Assembly (NCBI RefSeq): GCF_042477335.2
Contig: NC_091256.1
Coordinates: forward strand, 23,092,501 to 23,156,500
DNA: 64,000 bases
Origin: Ovis canadensis
Taxonomy: Eukaryota > Chordata > Mammalia > Artiodactyla > Bovidae
Direction: 5' to 3'
Shown: in pieces, positions 56,200 to 64,000 of the stretch
How the letters are laid out: the number at the start of each line of letters is the position of its first letter
How positions within the stretch are numbered: position 1 is the first letter of the stretch
The notes under the pieces: generated by a model
Databases searched by the model: none
What the model was told of the DNA's origin: nothing
What the model saw: the letters and a program-made list of their open reading frames with translations, nothing else
Position numbers and translations under genes: made by a program

Positions 56200-56740
56200 G
56201 CCGCCATGTCCTCAAGTTTTTTTGCGGATACTAAAACCCCCACCAGGTGCAAGAAGTTAACTGCATGCTGCTCACAAGCAGGTAGACCCCAGACTGATTG
56301 GAACCAGAAGATTGAGATGTTGACTCCCAAAATACCACCTGTTACCTCACCACCAGCCAATCAGAAGAATGTCCATGAGCTAATCAGACACCCTGCAATC
56401 CTCACCCTAACACTGACTTCAAAAACCCTTCCCTGAAAGCCACTGTGGAGTTTGAGTCTCTTCAGCCTATTCTCCTACTTGGTCCCATGTTGGGTGCCTG
56501 GCAATAAACCTCAATGTGCTGTCCGTAGACCCACCGCAGCCTGGTGTCAGTAGATCCACCGCAGCCTGGTGTCAGTAGATTCATCACATCCTGCTGGCCG
56601 TAGACCCACCACAGCCTGGTGTCCGTAGACCCACCACAGCCTGGTGTCAGCAGATTCATTACAGCCTACTATCTGTAGATCAGTTTTGATGTGTGTTGGG
56701 CAAGTGGATCCTAGTTTGGTTCAGTAGCACTTTTAGGATA
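56200..56740 (+). mobile_element. ERV1-like LTR with expanded U5
   Basis: The order recalls a class I LTR: CACCAGCCAATCAGAAGAAT (a CCAAT box), a worn TATA region near 56,415, TTCCCTGAAAGCCACTGTGG, AATAAA at 56503-56508 and, near the end, TCCTAGTTTGGTTCAGTAGC. The U5 part after AATAAA consists of a 25-bp tandem repeat. The left edge is uncertain. No internal viral sequence is seen next to it. Confidence 0.55.
56521..56683. repeat. 25-bp minisatellite, about 6.5 copies
   Basis: Units start every 25 bp from 56521, each like GTC.GTAGA.CCACC.CAGC then CTGGT. Copies differ at several sites, and two types (CCGTAGACCC and CAGTAGAT.C) are mixed. The repeat lies in the U5-like part of an LTR. Confidence 0.95.
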
Positions 56741-58585
56741 CAGGTCTTAACAAGACAGGTAGTGGTATTTCCGCAGTTGGGCAGTATATATTGTTCTTGT
56801 TGTTCTATAGATTGGATTTCATGTTCTATAGGTTAGACTGCATGAAATTCTCTAATTCTGTGTACTAACAACATTTATTTATATCTGTGGTAGTTTAAAT
56901 CAGCTTTTACTCTATTTTTCCCTTCACATATGTCAGAATTTCTTATTTTTAATGACAAATCATCAGAGACTCCTATAATATAGCTAATCTAGCCTATGTT
57001 TGTTTGTAAAATATGTCTGAGAAAAGTATATTTGTTTTTAATTTTTAGATGAAGTGATTTGCATACATACAAGTCAAACGTATTGCTTACTGACACTGCT
57101 TTACTATCACAGTGGAACACAGCATATGAGCTGAACATCTCAGATGGAGTGAGCGGATTGGATTTCTCTAATCATATTTCTATAAATGATTTAGTAAAAC
57201 ATCCACACCATAATAAGCAATGCCAATGAAAAGAAATCTTTTCAAGTTTTTTTGCAACATCTTGAATCGCTGCAGCCATGGCGACACTTTTTGTCCTTTT
57301 GAAAATGAAGAAATGTCTTGCATGTTTGTTTTGATCATCTGTCCTTCAATTGGATGTCTGTTTAACATGATACCTTGTGAAGACAAAGACTAGAACCATA
57401 GAATTTATGACCAGTGTGCGTATTAGACAGTGGTACTTCTAATTCCTCACAGTTTGAAGGGCCTGAGCTATTATTTAACATGACAGCAGTGGTAGAAGTA
57501 GGTGCAGTGTTTTGTGTTTATATGGACTTGGTTCACCTCCAGTAGACGTTGAAAATAACTGTATAGTGATATAAGGTGTTAGAAAGCCTTTATGGCAGAG
57601 TAATTCTACCTGTGCCTTGAAGAATTCATTGGATTTTGAAAACTAGAAGGAGGTAGGAAAAAGCATTTGTAGAGATAGATTAACCGAAAGAAAGTGAAGA
57701 TGAAGGCTTCTTCAAAAGAGACAATTAATGCAGAGTGATGTCAAGTAGGAAGCATACCTAGGGGGAGTCATGCAAATTATACCTTGAAGATCTCACTGTG
57801 AGTGTATCTAATTCTAGAAAGTGAAATTTATATTCTATATTGTATGTCATGGGAAATGACATGGCCAGATCTGAGTCTCAGAAAGGGACGTCTGTGGCTA
57901 TTCAGAGGATGGATTGAAACGAATAGTCTGGAAAAAAAAGGATACAAATCGCATGAATGAGCAAGCAGTGAGATCCCATGTTAGCGCAGGGGGCACAGAA
58001 AAAGAGCAAGTGACATGCCAACTGCACACATAGAGTTTAGAAGGATAACTGAGGGAATCTGGTGATAGAATGAGTAAGGGAAAGAAATACCTCATGGTGG
58101 TGATGAAACTGGACCTCCCTCCTAAGCCTCTTTTATAATAGTTCTAGCTGCTAAAACATGGAATTAAGTGAAAGACAATTTGGATTGTCCCGTGGAAATT
58201 CAGGAACAGTACCATTAAAACCCATCTACATATTGCACCATTGCTATGTGCCTAATGACAACCTAGTGTGTACTGAGAATGATCAGAGTATTACATTGTG
58301 ATGTGTGGATGGCTGATGATTCAATTATACGTGGGACACGGGTGCATGGGAAGATACAACTTTACAGGATATGCTGGGCTATACATCATGTTGATGTGTT
58401 CCTACAGAGCAGTCTTGTGTTCCTATTTAGGTAACACCTAGGACTGCTGAAGACTTGAGGATTTAGGGAATGTCTTCTGGCCAGTTGGGGGCAGTGTTGT
58501 GGAGTACAAGGAGCAGAAATGGTGTGGTCAGGTTTATGTATAATTCCTGGCTTTAGGACTCTCTCTTAACCCCAGGATTCCTGAC
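56741..58585. other. Intergenic, AT-rich unique
   Basis: No gene or repeat family is recognised. Frames are all under 70 codons. Confidence 0.55.
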
Positions 58586-58587
58586 CC

Positions 58588-58735
58588 TGGATAACCAGAG
58601 CATCTTCAGAATCACCTGGAATTTCCTCTTAAAATATAGATTCTCTATCTTGGGGATTCTGATTCAGTCAGTCTGGAGTAGGGTCCTGAAATTAGTGTTT
58701 TGTGTTTTAACATCCTAGGTAATTTTAGTAGTTAA
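58588..58735. mobile_element. MER5-like hAT (Charlie-derived) MITE
   Basis: CAGAGCATCTTCAGAATCAC, TTTCCTCTTAAAATATAGAT, GGGGATTCTGATTCAGTCAG and TTAGTGTTTTGTGTTTTAAC follow the MER5A pattern. The element is non-autonomous and old. Confidence 0.65.
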
Positions 58736-59164
58736 ATTTGGGAAATAGCAATTTAATCTTACTAGTCACTGCTTTCATAGGATTGATATAGACATTAAAT
58801 GAGAAAATACATTTGACTTTTATAAGCTTTAAAACATAATAAACTACTAGTTGTTAATTAGATGACTTGAAATAAAATTCCTATCCCTTTTTAAAAGACT
58901 TCAATTTCTCATCAGTTTGAAGCTTGACTGTATGAGAGCATATTATATTTGTTTGATCTTTATACATTGTGATAGAAGAGAGAAGACTAGTGAATTCTGT
59001 CCAATACATGCACATAATACATATAATATAAATTAATTGGGTGATAGTTTTTGATGTTGAAGAGGTAAAAGAAAGTAGAAGACTCTTGCTTAAATTTTTG
59101 TTAAATCTGAAAAATAAATGCCAGATTTTAAAGATGGCAAGGAAACATAAACAGAAATTGTTTC
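58736..59164. other. AT-rich sequence just past the RGS1 3' end
   Basis: Nothing is recognised. The downstream part of RGS1 transcription termination probably occurs here. Confidence 0.45.
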
Positions 59165-59185
59165 TATATTTTAATACAAAACACA

Positions 59186-59191
59186 TTTATT
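59186..59191 (-). terminator. Distal polyadenylation signal of RGS1 (AATAAA)
   Basis: A canonical AATAAA in mRNA sense, about 595 nt past the stop codon. Cleavage is expected 10-30 nt further down, near 59,155-59,176. The resulting 3' UTR length suits the size of mRNA I know for RGS1. Confidence 0.55.
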
Positions 59192-59555
59192 ATTGACACT
59201 GTGATAATTTAATTTACAAATATATTCTGACTTTCCAACTTTAAGGCAATAGCTTAAGTTAAATACATTGTTCTCTTCTTCATCTCTTTCAAGCCCCCCA
59301 AACAATCAAACAAACAACACTGAAAAACTTTGTCTATAACAGCAATGGAGATTCTGAAACACAGACTTTTCAAAGTAAAAGAAATTTCAGCAGCTCAGTC
59401 CAGTCTCTATATAACACTATGCAGCATAAATACCACTTGACCTTGAAGCTCACAGCATGTTTTAATCAGTTTCAAATCCTTTTTTCACAGTTTCTGTGTG
59501 GCGAGTGTTCCCCGGCCTTCTCAGTGCTGAGGGCTGTTCTAATATGCAGGTCCAC

Positions 59556-59561
59556 TTTATT
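59556..59561 (-). terminator. Proximal candidate polyadenylation signal of RGS1
   Basis: A second AATAAA in mRNA sense, about 225 nt past the stop. If used, it would give a short 3' UTR with only the first ATTTA pentamer. Nothing in the sequence shows which of the two signals is preferred. Confidence 0.4.
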
Positions 59562-59784
59562 TTATGACAGTACCGCAGAGTCTCCTTCCTTCTACCACCA
59601 CTAAATGTTCACCTCACATGTCTTCAGCCCTGAGCCTGGATAGCTTCCATGGGTTCTGAGTCATGGGTTCTTCCCTTGGGCCTGTGAGTTGTCCAAAAAG
59701 GCCAAAGTGTTCCCCCAGGGAGCCACTCTCTTGCCTTCCTTCTATACTTGATACCATCACTAATTCCCTCCAGCCAGGAGCCAG

Positions 59785-59970
59785 TCACTTTAGACTATTA
59801 GCCTGAAGGTCATTCAGAAGATTTAAGTATACATTTGATTTGAGGAATCTGGGATACGAGTCCTTTTCCATAAGAGTATATATGATTTTTTGGGCTTCGT
59901 CAAAAGATGTGGGTGTTGGTGCTTGAATCTTCTTGGCTGTAGATTCTCGAGTGCGGAAGTCAATATTGAT
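59785..59970 (-). CDS. RGS1: RGS1 coding exon 5 (C-terminal, with stop)
   Basis: Encodes residues 149-209 and the TGA at 59787-59785. It carries the second half of the RGS domain, including N150 and the [13 protein letters not shown] motif that supplies L181, D185 and R189. These match RGS4 residues L159, D163 and R167. The acceptor is TTTTTTAG. The reading ends in NDLQANSLK, the usual RGS1 terminus. Confidence 0.96.
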   Translation of the reverse strand: MNIDFRTRESTAKKIQAPTPTSFDEAQKIIYTLMEKDSYPRFLKSNVYLNLLNDLQANSLK

Positions 59971-62900
59971 CTAAAAAAGAAATCTGCATTAGTTCATATA
60001 CACTTCCCATTTGTTGCATATTTTATGATGTTACTGTTGCTTTCAAACTATCTGGGGATGGTGGCTCTAAACTGTTATTTAAATCAGCTCAAATATCTCT
60101 TGAATGCCTGTTCTAAACATGCCTTTTGCTAGGTGTGGAGGAGTTAAAAAGAAATATCACAAAGAGGCAGAGATATCTTTGTTCCAAGTTAGCTTACAGT
60201 CTCTCTTAAATATTTATATAAGGTGACACATGCAGCAAAAAGAGTGATGTGCACATTTGCAGGAGCAGAGGATGCTTGAACCAGGAATATTTAGCAGGAA
60301 GTGGGCTTTACTTCTAACTGGAAATACTTCTGCTGCTGTAATCCATGTATTGCACTAATCCCTTCTTTTCCTAATCTAAGATGAGCCAGCTCATCCAGGG
60401 CCCCCTGATACACAGTTCTGGTAAGTGTCACCTTACTCCTTACCCCACCCTATCAGGTTAGCTTGTTTTACAAAACCAATCTTTTATTTAATCTTTTCAC
60501 AGATATAGAAAATTAGATTATCATTGCACTGAACTTCAGAAATACACTTAGATATATAGCAGTGAAAATCATGATGCTCAGAGAGGATTTCATCTTGCAA
60601 TTATGTTGAATGTTATCCTGTATCTAAATTCCTTTACATATAACCTGATGGTAGTAAACTAAATACTCACTTGTTTGGCAGCATCTGACTGCACAAATGC
60701 CTTATAGATTTTCTCCGCTTTGCAATGCAAAAGATCAGACTTTGTTTTTTTATAGTCTTCACAAGCCAGCCAGAACTCAATATTCTCCTCACTGAACTCA
60801 GACTTCAGGAAATTTCCAAAGACGTCTTGACCAGCTAAAAAGACAGAGTGAGGGGGTGAGATAAATTAGTTGAGCCAATAAATGAATAACTTGGAGAAAT
60901 TTTACAAGAAAAATACTAGCATATTCTCTGTGTACAAAGGAGAGAGTTGGCCCCTGCTGAAATAGCTGTTTGAAGAGATGGGAAAGCCTTAGAGATCCCT
61001 TCATTTATAGTTTATCTGCGGTCAGATTCACTTGTCAGAGTCACACAACTGCTTAGTGGTGGCTACAAGACTGTGCTTTACTTTCATCTGCTAATCAAAT
61101 TAAAATTCTGCTCTGCAGATTAAAAAACAATCTCTTATGCTACCAACCCAGCCAGTATGCAGAGTATTTTAGGGAATAAAATAGTGACAAAAGGCATTGA
61201 TTGCTTGCTAATCATTAGGAAATATAATTTCTCCATTCAACTCACATAAGTCAGAAGATGTGAGGCCTGCATGTCACATATGTATGCTGTACTGATTATA
61301 TTACTGAGGCCTTTCAATGGGCCATTTCTATAGCATTGTTTGTTTTTCTGAATTGTAAACTAAGGCAGATAATAAGCAGATGAACCAGATAGAACTACTT
61401 GATCCCCATGTGAGGGTGTTTGGGAGAAGAGGATCAGCTCCCCGGATAGGGACAAGCTGCCTGTTTATGTCCCTGACTGAGGTCCTCATTTCAACAGGAT
61501 CCCAGTGTCTATGATGAGGGTTAAGGCAAGGTGATTTCATTCACCGTCTTCATCAGAAACTCCCCACAAGACTCTGTAGTTTAAAAAGTCTTTTATTATC
61601 ATACCTATGTTATAAGGCGTCATGTTTTATATAATGCAATCATATGCCATGTGTCTCAACCACCTTCAAGGCAGCAAGACACTGCTTGTGAATCCTTGTT
61701 GCTCTAAAAATGCCTGCACATAAAAGTGGGCTGAATGAGTGATTTAACGCATGTGTGAATGGAGAATATAATTAACGGACTGAGTGAATCCTGCTCCTTA
61801 CATCCCATGGTACAAAAATATGTCCTTTCGGTAAGCTTTCAAAATAGTGGTTGAGATGTTTAATTGACTTTTTAAAACTTTAAACTCCAGAAACCCAGCC
61901 TAATTTTCAGTTTAGCTCCCATAATGACCCCTGGAAGTAACTAGCTCCCTTGGCAAATTTTTCTAAAGGGTGGCAGCAGCACTGAGTACTGAGACGTGAC
62001 ACCACAGGGAGGCATAACATGCTGAAGTTGTCAGCGCTGCACAACTGCCAGAGGACAGCTTTCCACACACCCTCCACCCACAACACTGTACTTTAATGAG
62101 TCTGTTCAATTTGTCTGCACACTGAGACAAAGCCAGAGACATCCAACAGTTAATCTGCACTTACTTTGGTTGGCAAGAAGTTTTTCCAGGGATTCAGACC
62201 ACTGCTTCACTTCATCAGCAGAGAGTCTGCAAGGGGGCAATATTTACATCCATTAGTATTTTTTAGTGTAAGCCCAAATGAAGTCAGAGTGCTGCTGCAT
62301 TTTGATAATTTCCCAAACTAAGACTCTACAACTAATAAATTTTATTAAAACTTATCTATTATTATGAAAGTATCTGCCAGTAAAATGTGAAAAATATCCA
62401 AATATACTCAAACAGTATAATAAATAGCAAACATATGCACACACATTTGTATTTAATTTACATTGGTACTAATGTAGCTTAATCTTATTAGGCTTGTTCC
62501 TTAAAAGAAACGAAGTCCATTATATTAGTATTACTGTCATGTTAGAATATAGAGCTAATGCATAGGCTGCTTATATAGTGACAGGTCCATGTATTAGTAT
62601 ACTTACAGGTCTTTGGACTTGGAAGGCTTCATTCCAGATTCCAGATGTGGGATCATAGATCTCAGGTATGCTTTCACGTCCATTCCACTACAAAAGACAC
62701 AAAAGTAAATATTCATGTTTCTTCAGTACAATACCTTTTATTAAAAAGAAAAGAACATGAAGTAAAGTTCTCTAAGGAATCAGGTCATAATAAAAAAAGC
62801 TGATACAACATATTGCTATATTAAAGAGTGAGCCACTTTTTATGAGCCAAAGTCTGGAAGAATTCCCACTTCATTTAATGCCCTAGCATGATTCACTTTT

Positions 62901-63180
62901 AAATACAACCAAATATACTTAAAATTCAGAGGTCCTTGCTCTGATATAGCTAAACTGAAGGCTCATAATTTCTTCCATTCATTTTCAATCGCTCTGCCGT
63001 TAAAGATCACCTAAGTTCACATTCATAAAGTGAAGGAACTTACAAAGTCTTGGGCCTCTTTTTCTGCGTTTTGTCATCTGGAAGTGAGTGATCAGTTGCT
63101 TTCAGTTCCTTTGGGTTCGCAGAGAGGAGCATGCCTGGCATTTTGTCTAACCTTGGCGTGGAGATGGCCGCTGCTCGCAT
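59785..63180 (-). CDS. RGS1: RGS1, regulator of G-protein signalling 1 (five coding exons, complete)
   Basis: Coding exons, in order of transcription: 63180-63044, 62687-62607, 62226-62165, 60834-60671 and 59970-59785. Every intron is GT-AG. Exon lengths (137, 81, 62, 164, 186 nt) keep the frame and give 209 residues plus TGA, the length I know for human RGS1. The N terminus ([17 protein letters not shown]) and C terminus (NDLQANSLK) are characteristic of RGS1. The RGS domain spans roughly residues 85-200. Residues matching the G-alpha contacts of RGS4 are present: E110, N111, N150, L181, D185 and R189. RGS1 is a GTPase-activating protein for Gi and Gq alpha subunits; it dampens chemokine-receptor signalling in activated lymphocytes. 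A second in-frame ATG (codon 14) could give a 196-residue form. No frameshift or lost key residue is visible. Identity is firm; exact UTR ends are inferred. Confidence 0.97.
59971..60670 (-). other. RGS1 intron 4
   Basis: This 700-nt intron contains no RNA gene, repeat family or second exon that I recognise. Confidence 0.8.
60671..60834 (-). CDS. RGS1: RGS1 coding exon 4 (core of RGS domain)
   Basis: Encodes residues 94-148 and ends exactly after codon 148 (Gln). It contains the family signature [20 protein letters not shown], including E110 and N111, which match the G-alpha switch-region contacts E87 and N88 of RGS4. The acceptor is CTTTTTAG and the donor GTGAGT. Intron 3 (1,330 nt) and intron 4 (700 nt) flank it. 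Confidence 0.96.
60835..62164 (-). other. RGS1 intron 3
   Basis: This 1,330-nt intron is the longest in the gene. I see no SINE or LINE in it, unlike the repeat-dense sequence downstream of the gene. It holds only short unlikely reading frames. Confidence 0.8.
62165..62226 (-). CDS. RGS1: RGS1 coding exon 3
   Basis: Encodes the last base of codon 73 to one base of codon 94 ([20 protein letters not shown]). This is the first helix of the RGS domain, with the typical W..SLE.LL pattern. The acceptor is CCTTGCAG and the donor GTAAGTGC. Intron 2 is 380 nt. Confidence 0.95.
62607..62687 (-). CDS. RGS1: RGS1 coding exon 2
   Basis: Encodes the end of codon 46 to two bases of codon 73 ([19 protein letters not shown] and what follows). 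The acceptor reads TTTTGTAG, with AG at 62689-62688. The donor GTAAGTAT follows directly. This short exon holds the linker before the RGS domain. Intron 1, at 356 nt, contains nothing I recognise. Confidence 0.95.
63044..63180 (-). CDS. RGS1: RGS1 coding exon 1
   Basis: Encodes residues 1-45 and two bases of codon 46 (Phe). This is the RGS1-specific N terminus, ahead of the RGS domain. The exon ends in ACT TT followed by the donor GTAAGT at 63043-63038. The chosen start is the ATG at 63180-63178; a second in-frame ATG starts codon 14 at 63141. The frame stays open upstream of the first ATG, but that stretch crosses the TATA box and is not treated as coding. Confidence 0.95.
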
Positions 63181-63222
63181 CGTCTCCAGAGGCAAATGTC
63201 TGTGAGTCCGCGTCTCTGCCGC

Positions 63223-63230
63223 TTTATATA
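63223..63230 (-). promoter_or_regulatory. RGS1 TATA box
   Basis: The minus strand reads TATATAAA, 43 bp upstream of the first ATG. The usual spacing of 25-32 bp puts transcription start near 63,195-63,205, so the 5' UTR before the first ATG would be only about 15-25 nt. A strong TATA box fits an inducible immune gene. Confidence 0.75.
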
Positions 63231-63296
63231 GTGACGGCTCACAGGCCCTCGCTGTGCAGACGAGTCTGTTTATCAAGTGATGTTGCCACAGACGCT

Positions 63297-63306
63297 GGAA
63301 GTTCCC
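63297..63306 (-). promoter_or_regulatory. Candidate NF-kB site upstream of RGS1
   Basis: The minus strand reads GGGAACTTCC, which fits GGGRNNYYCC, about 70 bp upstream of the TATA box. RGS1 is induced on lymphocyte activation, so a kappaB site here is plausible. The evidence is a motif match only. Confidence 0.4.
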
Positions 63307-63323
63307 CCTTTCTTGGTGTGTTG

Positions 63324-63329
63324 TGACGT
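63324..63329 (-). promoter_or_regulatory. Candidate CRE-like half site upstream of RGS1
   Basis: The sequence TGACGT (ACGTCA on the gene strand) lies about 95 bp upstream of the TATA box. It matches most of a CREB/ATF site. Such short motifs occur often by chance. Confidence 0.3.
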
Positions 63330-63437
63330 GTATCTTGAAAAAAATGAGCATACAGTGATGTTTGCGGTTAAAACCTAACCAAATGAGACTAGGTCACTTG
63401 ATCAGACAGACAGAAAGAAAATGAGGCCTGCAGAGGC

Positions 63438-63455
63438 GCACACACACACACACAC
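63438..63455. repeat. (CA)n microsatellite upstream of RGS1
   Basis: About nine CA units, roughly 210 bp upstream of the TATA box. It could be polymorphic and is close to the promoter. Confidence 0.9.
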
Positions 63456-63459
63456 CACA

Positions 63460-63910
63460 TGGTAAATCACTCTTTGGATCTAGAGGATGCTTGCTTTTTT
63501 CGTAAAGACTGCATGTTTCAATGAAACGTTTCATTTGGTGGATTTACTGTATCATGCAGACTACAGATGAGTCCCCTCCATGATTTGGATAGTCCTTGAC
63601 TATAAATTCATTTGATCACAATATTTTAAAAGACTTTTTTTTTCTTTCAGAAAGCAGTATATAGAAATACTTTTTAGTTTATTTGTGCAATGCATATATC
63701 TGGTAGGAAGGAGAGTTAAGAGAAGTTACCCTAACTTTTCCCTACTTCACATCTCATTCCTTATTTACGTGGCAAGAGATTTCCATGTGTTTTCCAAGGT
63801 GTGTGCTAGACATTCTACTTGTGACATACAAGATGATCTTAAGGAGCACATGAATTTTAATATTTAATTCAAATAAGTAATATGTCAAACTGAGTTTTTT
63901 GTATACTACT
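63460..63910. other. Upstream flank of RGS1
   Basis: AT-rich sequence with no recognised repeat or gene. Confidence 0.5.
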
Positions 63911-63911
63911 G

Positions 63912-64000
63912 CTTCAGTTCAGTTCAGTCGCTCAGTCGTGTCCGACTCTTTGCGATCCCATGAATCGCAGCACGCCAGGCCTCCCTGTCCATCACCATCT
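63912..64000 (-). mobile_element. BovB 3' end, cut by the window edge
   Basis: CTTCAGTTCAGTTCAGTCGC with TCAGTCGTGTCCGACTCTTT and GAATCGCAGCACGCCAGGCC is the BovB 3' end in reverse. It is close to consensus and continues beyond the window. Confidence 0.92.

Larger units (their letters stand above)
59165..59784 (-). other. RGS1: RGS1 3' UTR (inferred extent)
   Basis: This region follows the RGS1 stop codon. Two AATAAA hexamers lie on the minus strand: proximal (complement of 59556-59561) and distal (complement of 59186-59191). The distal signal would put cleavage near 59,165 and give a 3' UTR of about 620 nt. At least three ATTTA pentamers occur in mRNA sense (complements of 59260-59264, 59427-59431 and 59602-59606), which fits a short-lived inducible mRNA. 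The exact end is not proven. Confidence 0.6.

Noticed and set aside
56521..56683. Regular repeats that could suggest a CRISPR array
   Set aside because: The units are head to tail without unique spacers, and the genome is mammalian.
63181..63351. In-frame extension of RGS1 upstream of the first ATG, starting at an ATG at 63351
   Set aside because: It runs through the TATA box and the likely promoter and has no resemblance to the known RGS1 N terminus.

Overview
This is ordinary mammalian nuclear DNA from a ruminant, most likely a bovid such as cattle. The evidence is the repeat content: BovB (RTE-type) LINEs, Bov-tA and Bov-A2 SINEs, cetartiodactyl CHR SINEs, ruminant L1, a bovine-type class II LTR, and older placental repeats (MIR, L2, MLT1, MER5-like). 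No bacterial, plasmid or phage features are present.

The only gene I can support is RGS1 (regulator of G-protein signalling 1), on the minus strand at 59.1-63.3 kb. It is complete: five coding exons with GT-AG introns and matching phases give a 209-residue protein. All key contacts of the RGS domain are intact. A TATA box lies about 43 bp upstream of the first ATG, and a 3' UTR of about 0.6 kb carries two possible polyadenylation signals.

The other ~59 kb (1-59,100) looks intergenic, downstream of RGS1. Layout: 0-0.9 kb, a 5'-inverted L1; 0.9-5.5 kb, unique sequence with MIR/L2; 5.5-7 kb, BovB plus an L1 3' end; 8.7-9.3 kb, an MLT1 LTR and a MIR; 9.4-12.1 kb, an L1 holding a SINE, then a BovB; 12.9-17.7 kb, several Bov-tA SINEs and an old L1; 19.8-24 kb, BovB fragments including a 2-kb copy split by a SINE; 25.7-27.2 kb, BovB and an L1 3' end; 31.7-35.9 kb, BovB, a small mariner MITE and an L1 holding a BovB; 36-39.7 kb, mostly unique; 39.7-41.7 kb, Bov-tA including a tandem trimer; 43-47 kb, an ERV-L-like remnant interrupted by a CHR-1 SINE and a 1.7-kb solo LTR; 47.2-50.6 kb, an L1 interrupted by a BovB that is itself interrupted by a young L1 fragment; 50.6-59 kb, mostly unique with a few SINEs, an ERV1-like LTR carrying a 25-bp minisatellite, and a MER5-like element. 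The window ends in another BovB 3' end.

I found no undescribed biological system. The more interesting points are structural: nested and inverted retroelements, tandem repeats inside LTRs, a 66-bp mariner MITE, strong G-quadruplex tracts and the compact RGS1 promoter. All family names come from recognising consensus-like sequence by eye; no database search was run.
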